Assembly: GCA_009668205.1 (NCBI GenBank)
Contig: WJYM01000001.1
Coordinates: forward strand, 1 to 64,000
Direction of reading: 5' to 3'
Length of the DNA stretch: 64,000 nucleotides
Origin: Enterobacteriaceae bacterium RIT691
Lineage (GTDB): Bacteria; Pseudomonadota; Gammaproteobacteria; Enterobacterales; Enterobacteriaceae
In this document: one piece after another, positions 57,629-64,000 of the stretch
Layout of the letters: each line of letters begins with the position of its first letter
How positions within the stretch are numbered: position 1 is the stretch's first letter
Program-made: the position numbers and the translations under genes
Notes under the pieces: model-generated
The model's database searches: none
What the model was told of the DNA's origin: nothing
Seen by the model: only the letters and a program-made list of their open reading frames with translations

Positions 57629-58771
57629 ATGGATTTTAGACTTAATGATGAGCAGGAACTGTTTGTTGCCGGCATTCGCGAGCTGATGGCCAGTGAAAAC
57701 TGGGAAACCTATTTCGCCCACTGCGATCAGGAGAGCGTTTATCCGGAGCGTTTCGTTAAGGCGCTCGCCGATATGGGCATCGACAGTCTGCTTATCCCGG
57801 AAGAACACGGGGGTCTGGAGGCGGGCTTCGTGACCCTCGCCGCCGTATGGATGGAGCTGGGTCGCCTGGGCGCGCCGACTTACGTGCTGTACCAACTGCC
57901 GGGCGGCTTCAACACCTTCCTGCGCGAAGGCACAGCTGAACAAATCGACAACATCATGGCGTTTCGCGGCACCGGCAAGCAAATGTGGAACTCCGCCATC
58001 ACCGAACCGGGAGCCGGATCGGATGTTGGCAGTCTGCAAACTACTTATACCCGTAAAAATGGTAAGGTTTATCTTAATGGCAGCAAGTGCTTCATCACCA
58101 GCAGCGCCTACACCCCTTACGTGGTGGTGATGTCTCGTGATGCCGCCTCGCCGGACAAAGCGGTGTTTACCGAGTGGTGCGTCGACATGAGCAAGCCGGG
58201 GATCAAAATCAACAAACTGGACAAACTCGGCCTGCGCATGGACAGCTGCTGCGAACTGACCTTCGAGAACGTTGAGCTTGAAGAAAAAGACATGTTCGGC
58301 CGCGAAGGCAACGGCTTTAACCGCGTGAAGGAAGAGTTCGACCATGAGCGTTTCCTTGTGGCGCTGACCAACTACGGTACCGCGATGTGCGCCTTTGAAG
58401 ATGCCGCCCGCTACGCCAACCAGCGCGTGCAGTTTGGCGAAACTATTGGTCGTTTCCAGCTGATCCAGGAAAAGTTCGCGCATATGGCGATCAAACTGAA
58501 TTCGATGAAAAACATGCTCCTTGAAACCGCGTGGAAAAGTGATAACGGACTTATCACCTCGGGCGATGCCGCGATGTGCAAATACTTCTGCGCCAATGCC
58601 GCCTTTGAGGTGGTAGACGCCGCAATGCAGGTCCTCGGTGGCGTAGGGATTGCCGGCAATCACCGTATCACCCGCTTCTGGCGCGATCTGCGCGTGGATC
58701 GCGTGTCCGGTGGTTCGGATGAAATGCAGATCCTGACGCTCGGACGTTCGGTGCTGAAGCAGTATCGCTAA
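57629..58771 (+). CDS. caiA: Crotonobetainyl-CoA reductase CaiA
   Basis: The 380-residue acyl-CoA-dehydrogenase-fold flavoprotein reduces crotonobetainyl-CoA to gamma-butyrobetainyl-CoA using electrons supplied by FixABCX. Family motifs [19 protein letters not shown] and the C-terminal [13 protein letters not shown] are present. The ribosome binding site is AGAGG-like (TAAGAGGTTAAAGAG). Length equals E. coli CaiA. A BIME repeat separates it from caiB. Confidence 0.96.
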   Translation: MDFRLNDEQELFVAGIRELMASENWETYFAHCDQESVYPERFVKALADMGIDSLLIPEEHGGLEAGFVTLAAVWMELGRLGAPTYVLYQLPGGFNTFLREGTAEQIDNIMAFRGTGKQMWNSAITEPGAGSDVGSLQTTYTRKNGKVYLNGSKCFITSSAYTPYVVVMSRDAASPDKAVFTEWCVDMSKPGIKINKLDKLGLRMDSCCELTFENVELEEKDMFGREGNGFNRVKEEFDHERFLVALTNYGTAMCAFEDAARYANQRVQFGETIGRFQLIQEKFAHMAIKLNSMKNMLLETAWKSDNGLITSGDAAMCKYFCANAAFEVVDAAMQVLGGVGIAGNHRITRFWRDLRVDRVSGGSDEMQILTLGRSVLKQYR

Positions 58772-58782
58772 TGATGCCGATT

Positions 58783-58866
58783 GCCCGGTGGCGGCTACGC
58801 CTTACCGGGCCTACAACACCGCTCCGGTCCCACCGTAGGCCCGTGCACGCGCAGCACCGCCGGGCA
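58783..58866. repeat. BIME: two REP units in the caiA-caiB gap
   Basis: A first palindrome (GCCCGG...CCGGGC, 58783-58810) is followed by an inverted second one (GCCCG at 58839-58843, CGGGC at 58861-58865), with CCTAC and GTAGG facing each other. Such elements inside an operon usually protect upstream mRNA. Confidence 0.8.
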
Positions 58867-58896
58867 ACCGAACCTGAATTATCACAGGAGTGAACC

Positions 58897-60117
58897 ATGA
58901 ATACGCCTTTATCCATGCCGCAATTTGGCCCACTTTCCGGGCTACGGGTGGTTTTTTCCGGTATCGAAATTGCCGGGCCGTTTGCCGGGCAGATGTTCGC
59001 CGAATGGGGCGCAGAGGTCATCTGGATTGAAAACGTGGCCTGGGCCGATACCATTCGCGTCCAGCCGCACTATCCGCAGCTTTCACGTCGCAATCTGCAC
59101 GCTCTGTCGCTCAATATTTTCAAAGATGAAGGTCGCGAAGCGTTCCTGAAGCTGATGGAAACCACCGATATTTTCATCGAAGCCAGCAAAGGTCCCGCTT
59201 TCGCGAAACGCGGGATCACCGACGAGGTGCTTTGGCAGCACAACCCACAGCTGGTTATCGCGCACCTTTCCGGTTTTGGTCAGTATGGTGACCCTCAGTT
59301 CACCCACCTGCCCGCCTACAATACAATCGCCCAGGCCTTTAGTGGCTATCTGATCCAAAACGGCGATAAAGACCAGCCGATGCCCGCCTTTCCTTACACC
59401 GCGGACTACTTTTCCGGGATGACGGCGACAACCTCGGCGCTGGCGGCGCTGTATAAAACGCGCCAGACGGGCAAAGGCGAAAGCATCGACATCGCCATGT
59501 ACGAAGTGATGCTGCGCATGGGTCAGTACTTCATGATGGATTACTTCAACGGCGGCGAAATTTGCCCGCGAATGACCAAAGGCAAAGACCCCTACTACGC
59601 TGGCTGTGGCCTCTACCGATGCAATGACGGTTTTATCGTGATGGAGATTGTTGGCATCAGCCAGATTAAGGAAATCTTCAGCGATATCGGTCTGGCTCAT
59701 CTGCTCGGCACCCCGGAAATTCCGGATGGCACCCAGTTGATTCACCGGGTCGAGTGTCCCTACGGCCCGCTGATGGAAGAGAAACTTGATGCATGGCTCG
59801 GTGAGCGTTCCATTGAAACCGTGCTGGCACGACTGGCTGAACTGAACATTGCCAGCGCCAAAGTGCTGACGATACCGGAGCTGGAGAGTAACCCGCAGTA
59901 CGTGGCACGAGAGTCCATCACCGAGTGGAAAACCCTGAATGGCGACACCTGCAAAGGCCCGAACGTGATGCCGAAATTCAAAAACCATCCCGGACAAATC
60001 TGGCGCGGCATGCCGTCACAGGGAATGGACACCGCCGATATTTTACGCAACATCGGCTTTAGCGATGCCGATATCAACGGGCTGGTCGCCAAAGGGCTGG
60101 CTAAAACAACGGAATAA
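58897..60117 (+). CDS. caiB: Carnitine CoA-transferase CaiB
   Basis: The 406-residue family III CoA-transferase moves CoA between gamma-butyrobetainyl-CoA or crotonobetainyl-CoA and carnitine. The catalytic Asp is Asp170 in YTADYFSG, one position later than E. coli Asp169 because of one extra N-terminal residue. AGGAG precedes the ATG. Followed by caiC after 70 bp. Confidence 0.95.
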   Translation: MNTPLSMPQFGPLSGLRVVFSGIEIAGPFAGQMFAEWGAEVIWIENVAWADTIRVQPHYPQLSRRNLHALSLNIFKDEGREAFLKLMETTDIFIEASKGPAFAKRGITDEVLWQHNPQLVIAHLSGFGQYGDPQFTHLPAYNTIAQAFSGYLIQNGDKDQPMPAFPYTADYFSGMTATTSALAALYKTRQTGKGESIDIAMYEVMLRMGQYFMMDYFNGGEICPRMTKGKDPYYAGCGLYRCNDGFIVMEIVGISQIKEIFSDIGLAHLLGTPEIPDGTQLIHRVECPYGPLMEEKLDAWLGERSIETVLARLAELNIASAKVLTIPELESNPQYVARESITEWKTLNGDTCKGPNVMPKFKNHPGQIWRGMPSQGMDTADILRNIGFSDADINGLVAKGLAKTTE

Positions 60118-60187
60118 CGCGCAACTTACGGCAAACCGTGTTGGCACCGGTTTACCGCCGTGCGTTTCAGAACAGGATAAGCAACAC

Positions 60188-61765
60188 ATGGATCTTATAG
60201 GTGGGCAAAACTTACGCCAGATGTGGGACGATCTGGCCGAGGTGTATGGCAGTAAAACGGCACTGATTTTTGAGTCCTCTGCAGGTGAGATCCGCCAGTT
60301 CAGTTACCACAGCCTAAATGAGGAGATCAATCGTACCGCCAACCTCTTCCATTCGCTGGGCATCGCGAAAGGCGACAAGGTGGCGCTGCATCTGGATAAC
60401 TGTCCGGAATTTCTTTTCTGCTGGTTCGGGCTGGCAAAAATTGGCGCCATTATGGTGCCGATTAACGCGCGTTTTCTGGCGGACGAGAGCCGTTGGCTTA
60501 TCCAGAACTGCGAGGCCAAAATGGTGGTCACCAGCAGCCTATTTTATCCTGTTTATCAACACATTATGTGCGAGAACAGCACCTCGTTGCAGCGCGTGCT
60601 GCTGATTTCCGCTGATCGGGTCTCAGAAAGCCAGACCCTCATTGATTTTACGGCGCAGCAACGTCAACAACCGGCACGGTTAATACACATTGAGCCCCTC
60701 AGCGTGGATGACACTGCCGAAATTCTGTTTACCTCCGGCACCACCTCGCGGCCAAAAGGGGTGGTCATCACCCACTACAATTTACGTTTCGCGGGTTACT
60801 ACACGGCCTGGCAGTGTGCGCTGCGAGCCGATGATGTGTATCTCACGGTCATGCCCGCGTTTCATATCGACTGCCAGTGTACGGCGGCTATGCCGACGTT
60901 CTCCACCGGCGCCACGTTTGTCCTTCTGGAGAAATACAGCGCCCGGGCGTTCTGGCGTCAGATCCTGAAATACCAGGCAACGGTTACCGAGTGTATTCCG
61001 ATGATGATCCGCACGCTGATGGCGCAGCCTCATCATCCAGAGGAACGGCAGCACCGGCTGCGGGAAGTGCTGTTCTACCTCAACCTTTCCGTTGAAGAAA
61101 AAGACGCGTTTATTGCTCGTTTTGGCGTGCGTCTGCTTACCTCTTACGGCATGACGGAAACCATCGTCGGGCTGATTGGCGACCGCCCGGGTGACATACG
61201 ACGCTGGCCGTCGATTGGGCGTCCGGGCTTTGGCTATCAGGCGGAAATTCGGGACGACAGCGGCAACCCACTGCCCGTCGGTCAGATAGGTGAACTTTGC
61301 GTGAAGGGCGAGCCGGGAAAAACGCTGTTTAAAGAGTACTACAACCAACCTGAAACCACGGCCAGAGCCTGGCGAAACGGCTGGCTGCATACCGGCGACT
61401 GTGCCTGGCAGGATGAGGACGGCTTCCTCTATTTTGTTGACCGCAGCAGCAACATGGTGAAACGCGGTGGGGAGAATATCTCCTGCAGTGAAATCGAAAA
61501 CATTCTCTCCTCGCACCCCAAAATTCTGGATGTGGCCATTATCGGCATTCCTGACCCGATTCGCGATCAGGCGATTAAAGCCTTTATCGTCCTGCATGAG
61601 GGCGAACAGCTCAGCGAGCGCGAGTTTTTCCTGTTCTGTGAGACCCGCATGGCGAAGTTCAAGGTGCCGTCCTGTATGGAAATCCGCCACGACCTGCCGC
61701 GCAACTGCTCCGGCAAGGTCATCAAAAAACATCTGCTGTGCCCCACCACCCCAGAGACGTTATGA
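60188..61765 (+). CDS. caiC: Crotonobetaine/carnitine CoA ligase CaiC
   Basis: The 525-residue AMP-forming acyl-CoA synthetase has the P-loop-like [11 protein letters not shown], the A5-type [11 protein letters not shown] and the hinge/A8 motif [19 protein letters not shown], with Lys in GKVIKKHL. It activates carnitine or crotonobetaine with ATP and CoA. ATG at 60188 ([15 protein letters not shown]) chosen; the earlier frame start overlaps caiB. Slightly longer at the C-terminus than E. coli CaiC as recalled. Confidence 0.93.
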   Translation: MDLIGGQNLRQMWDDLAEVYGSKTALIFESSAGEIRQFSYHSLNEEINRTANLFHSLGIAKGDKVALHLDNCPEFLFCWFGLAKIGAIMVPINARFLADESRWLIQNCEAKMVVTSSLFYPVYQHIMCENSTSLQRVLLISADRVSESQTLIDFTAQQRQQPARLIHIEPLSVDDTAEILFTSGTTSRPKGVVITHYNLRFAGYYTAWQCALRADDVYLTVMPAFHIDCQCTAAMPTFSTGATFVLLEKYSARAFWRQILKYQATVTECIPMMIRTLMAQPHHPEERQHRLREVLFYLNLSVEEKDAFIARFGVRLLTSYGMTETIVGLIGDRPGDIRRWPSIGRPGFGYQAEIRDDSGNPLPVGQIGELCVKGEPGKTLFKEYYNQPETTARAWRNGWLHTGDCAWQDEDGFLYFVDRSSNMVKRGGENISCSEIENILSSHPKILDVAIIGIPDPIRDQAIKAFIVLHEGEQLSEREFFLFCETRMAKFKVPSCMEIRHDLPRNCSGKVIKKHLLCPTTPETL

Positions 61766-61785
61766 CAGCTAAAAAGGAACAATAA

Positions 61786-62571
61786 ATGAGCGATGCACTA
61801 CAGGTTACGCGCAAGGGATCGGTACTGGAAATCATATTGGACCGCCCCAAAGCCAACGCTATCGACGCCAGCACCAGCGTTAAAATGGGCGACGTGTTTC
61901 TGAATTTTCGCGATGACCCGACGCTACGCGTGGCGATCATCACCGGTGCCGGAGAACGCTTCTTCTCGGCGGGCTGGGATCTGAAATCTGCCGCCGAAGG
62001 TGAAGCACCGGATGCCGATTTCGGTCCCGGGGGTTTTGCAGGGCTTACGGAAATTTTTAACCTCGACAAACCCGTGATTGCGGCCGTCAACGGCTACGCC
62101 TTCGGCGGCGGTTTTGAACTGGCGCTGGCGGCCGATTTGATTGTCTGTTCTGACAATGCCAGCTTCGCCCTTCCGGAAGTGAAGTTGGGGATTGTACCGG
62201 ACAGCGGCGGGATCCTGCGTCTGCCAAAAATCCTGCCCCCCGCCATCATTAACGAGCTGGTGATGACCGGCAGACGAATGGACGCGCACGAGGCGTTACG
62301 CTGGGGGATAGTCAACCGGGTGGTCAGCCCTGAGGCCTTAATGGACAGCGCCAGAGAGCTGGCGGCACAGCTGGTCTCGGGTGCGCCGTTGGCGATTGCG
62401 GCGCTGAAAGAAATTTACCGCGCCACCCGCGAGCTTCCCGTTGAGGAAGGTTATCGCCTGATGCGCAGCGGTGCGCTAAAACACTACCCCGCCGTCCTTC
62501 ATTCCGCAGATGCGTTGGAAGGCCCACAGGCATTCGCTGAAAAACGCGAACCCCGGTGGCAAGGCCGCTAG
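61786..62571 (+). CDS. caiD: Carnitinyl-CoA dehydratase CaiD
   Basis: The 261-residue crotonase-fold enzyme interconverts L-carnitinyl-CoA and crotonobetainyl-CoA by (de)hydration. Active-site Glu111 ([10 protein letters not shown]) and Glu131 (LPEVKLG) are at the E. coli positions. AAGGAACAATA precedes the ATG. It lies 20 bp after caiC, with a short GC hairpin before caiE. Confidence 0.96.
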   Translation: MSDALQVTRKGSVLEIILDRPKANAIDASTSVKMGDVFLNFRDDPTLRVAIITGAGERFFSAGWDLKSAAEGEAPDADFGPGGFAGLTEIFNLDKPVIAAVNGYAFGGGFELALAADLIVCSDNASFALPEVKLGIVPDSGGILRLPKILPPAIINELVMTGRRMDAHEALRWGIVNRVVSPEALMDSARELAAQLVSGAPLAIAALKEIYRATRELPVEEGYRLMRSGALKHYPAVLHSADALEGPQAFAEKREPRWQGR

Positions 62572-62578
62572 AAATATC

Positions 62579-62603
62579 GCCCGGTGGACTCCCGCTGCCG
62601 GGC
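62579..62603. repeat. REP-like hairpin between caiD and caiE
   Basis: GCCCGG at 62579-62584 pairs with CCGGGC at 62598-62603, as in a shortened REP unit. Confidence 0.6.
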
Positions 62604-62621
62604 ATTTTACAGGGAAAAAGT

Positions 62622-63209
62622 ATGAGCTTTTATGCGTTTGAAGGGCTAATTCCCGTTGTCCACCCGACCGCGTACGTTCACCCTTCGGCGGTCATCATCG
62701 GCGATGTGATTATTGGCGCTCAGGTTTACATTGGCCCACACGCCTCGTTACGGGGTGATTACGGTCGGTTGATTGTCGAAACCGGTGCCAATATTCAGGA
62801 CGGCTGCATCATGCACGGCTACTGCGATACCGATACGGTTGTGCAGGAAAATGGACATATCGGCCACGGTGCGGTGCTGCACGGATGCGTGATTGGCTGT
62901 AACGCGTTGGTCGGCATGAACAGCGTGATCATGGATGGCGCGGTGATTGGCGAAGAAAGCCTGGTCGCAGCAATGAGCTTCGTCAAAGCCGGATTTCAGG
63001 GGGCAAAGCGACAATTGTTGGTGGGCAGCCCCGCCCGCATTCTGCGCGAAGTCACCGACGAAGAGCTGCACTGGAAACGGCTGAACACCAAAGAGTACCA
63101 GGACCTGACGGGCCGCTGCCACGCGTCGTTAAGAAAAACCGTGCCGCTGACTGAAATGGAATGGGACAGGCCAAGACTGCGCGGCACAACGGAGGTGAAA
63201 CCCAGGTAA
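62622..63209 (+). CDS. caiE: Carnitine operon protein CaiE
   Basis: The 195-residue left-handed beta-helix protein of the gamma-carbonic-anhydrase-like class has the hexapeptide pattern ([23 protein letters not shown]) and His residues in IMHGYCD and IGHGAVLHG. In E. coli CaiE raises CaiB and CaiD activity and is proposed to help make a cofactor. ATG at 62622 is preceded by CAGGG. Last gene of the cai operon. Confidence 0.94.
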   Translation: MSFYAFEGLIPVVHPTAYVHPSAVIIGDVIIGAQVYIGPHASLRGDYGRLIVETGANIQDGCIMHGYCDTDTVVQENGHIGHGAVLHGCVIGCNALVGMNSVIMDGAVIGEESLVAAMSFVKAGFQGAKRQLLVGSPARILREVTDEELHWKRLNTKEYQDLTGRCHASLRKTVPLTEMEWDRPRLRGTTEVKPR

Positions 63210-63215
63210 GGTTTT

Positions 63216-63250
63216 GCAGGCCTGATAAGACGACGCCGTATCGGGCCTGC
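63216..63250. repeat. REP-type palindrome between caiE and caiF
   Basis: GCAGGCC at 63216-63222 pairs with GGCCTGC at 63244-63250, with TGATA/TATCG inside. It separates the two convergent genes and may act as a shared terminator. Confidence 0.7.
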
Positions 63251-63270
63251 GCGGGCTCAGGAAAAAATAA

Positions 63271-63666
63271 TCAGCGCCGCTGGGTTTTTGACAGCATCCA
63301 CTGCCATTTCTGTTCACGGTTCAGCTCGCCAGGCGGCACAGAAGCCAGCCGTGGCGTGGCGCTACGAAACGGGTCTTTCTCGGGTAATGCTGTTTTGAGG
63401 CGCGCATACAGTTGCTTATCGATATTACGGATCCTCAGCAGCCGCTGGCACTGACACCCTCTGCCCTCCAGCTGATTCGGAATCGTTTTGGTTTCGCACT
63501 CAATTTCGCCGACATCGGCCAGAATATAGGAGACGGTATTAATGGCTTTGCAGGGGTCAATATTAAATTCACCGGCAATTTCTTTGGCACTGACCCAGCG
63601 ATCTTGCGCCATCACCCAATCCGCGATTAACAAATATAACGGTTTATCAACATATTTCTCACTCAT
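63271..63666 (-). CDS. caiF: Transcriptional activator CaiF
   Basis: The 131-residue protein matches the length of E. coli CaiF and keeps its signature segments KPLYLLIADWVMAQDRWVSA and EGRGCQCQRL and the C-terminal LNREQKWQWML. It has a winged-helix-like N-terminal half. CaiF activates cai and fix operons in response to carnitine under anaerobiosis. ATG at 63666 follows AGGGAG; an in-frame GTG lies two codons earlier. Convergent with caiE. Confidence 0.94.
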   Translation of the reverse strand: MSEKYVDKPLYLLIADWVMAQDRWVSAKEIAGEFNIDPCKAINTVSYILADVGEIECETKTIPNQLEGRGCQCQRLLRIRNIDKQLYARLKTALPEKDPFRSATPRLASVPPGELNREQKWQWMLSKTQRR

Positions 63667-63832
63667 GTACACTCCCTGATTACAAATTAAAAAATACGTA
63701 TAAAGTGCCCCGTCTCGTCACCGTCAACCGGACACATCAAATAAACAGATATTGCGAGCATAGTAATCGATACAAAAAAACAGGAGTGTGAAGCGCGCCG
63801 AAATTATCCCGTTTCAGAGTAACGAAATAAAC
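63667..63832. other. Gap upstream of caiF
   Basis: A 166-bp AT-rich stretch that should hold the caiF promoter (CRP- and FNR-dependent in E. coli). No clear operator was picked out by eye. Confidence 0.4.
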
Positions 63833-64000
63833 TCAGAATATATTCAATTGTTGCCGGAAATAACGGGCGCCGTCCCGTAACGCGTCATCGGCCACCGGGA
63901 GCATCCGCGAATAGTGCAAAAAGGCATGCAGGGTGCCGGGGTACATTTCATACCGACAAGGCTGACCGTGCTCCAGCAGCGTATGACATAACGCCAGACT
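63833..64000 (-). CDS. Alpha/beta hydrolase, 3' end only (Aes/HSL-type esterase)
   Basis: The window edge cuts this gene. The last 55 residues, [20 protein letters not shown] then [20 protein letters not shown] and so on to a TGA, match the C-terminus of acetyl-esterase/hormone-sensitive-lipase-type hydrolases. The catalytic His is in LHAFLHYSR (GxxHAF). The nucleophile and start lie beyond the window. Confidence 0.75.
   Translation of the reverse strand, partial: SLALCHTLLEHGQPCRYEMYPGTLHAFLHYSRMLPVADDALRDGARYFRQQLNIF

Noticed and set aside
57596-58663. Minus-strand ORF (355 codons) opposite caiA
   Set aside because: Mirror frame of caiA codons; no start signal and no family resemblance.
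59083-59997. Minus-strand ORF (304 codons) opposite caiB
   Set aside because: Shadow of caiB, with no promoter or ribosome binding site.

Overview
The window is a chromosomal stretch of an enterobacterium (Enterobacteriaceae; Enterobacter, Lelliottia or Citrobacter-like, genus not resolvable by reading alone). Most genes are recognisable E. coli-type orthologues of full length: feaB-feaR, ydbH-ynbE-ydbL, ldhA, hslJ, ydbJ, ydbK, micC, ompN, ttcA, fnrS, zntB, dgcM, mppA, mpaA, ycjG, tpx, tyrR, hyb, fix and cai. The backbone follows the E. coli 1.38-1.45 Mb order. It lacks the Rac prophage and is broken up by accessory genes.

Layout. 0-1.7 kb: an IprA/YaiV-like winged-helix protein and a HigBA-type toxin-antitoxin pair with a perfect operator repeat. 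1.7-4.3 kb: divergent feaB/feaR (aromatic aldehyde oxidation). 4.3-7.5 kb: ydbH-ynbE-ydbL (envelope lipid transport). 7.7-14.9 kb: ldhA, hslJ, ydbJ, ydbK, sRNA MicC and porin ompN. 15-18.7 kb: several very small genes, ttcA, an overlooked proline-rich 45-residue ORF, sRNA FnrS with an FNR box, and zntB. 18.9-23.9 kb: a chemoreceptor without a periplasmic domain, an MHYT-GGDEF-EAL protein and dgcM. 24-36.5 kb: an accessory block. It holds a low-GC pair (TauE/SafE permease and a membrane diguanylate cyclase), a RibD/DHFR-like reductase, a LysR/MFS divergent pair, an unknown membrane protein with an odd overlapping ORF, a CatB-like acetyltransferase, two aldo-keto reductases with a LysR regulator, a Cys/His-rich small protein and a small lipoprotein. 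From the remembered K-12 map this block sits where ynaI-uspE-fnr-ogt-abg-smrA would be expected. 36.6-43.4 kb: murein-peptide recycling (mppA, mpaA, ycjG), tpx, and a tyrR-abrB-like operon.

43.5-64 kb is an anaerobic block next to tyrR. It contains the hydrogenase-2 operon hybOABCDEFG plus a HupE-type nickel permease, then yaaU with fixABCX, the divergent carnitine operon caiTABCDE, the activator gene caiF, and the 3' end of an Aes-like esterase at the window edge. Hydrogenase-2 feeds electrons from H2 to quinone. FixABCX and CaiA handle electrons for crotonobetaine reduction, and CaiB, C, D and E activate and interconvert carnitine derivatives. A CRP-like site, CaiF-type inverted repeats and FNR-like boxes fit anaerobic control of this half of the window.

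I saw no tRNA or rRNA gene, no CRISPR array and no intact insertion sequence. The most unusual items are the small unannotated ORFs, the overlapping ORF pair at 30.3-31.5 kb, the perfect hairpin ahead of the CatB-like gene, and the missing fnr block at its usual position.
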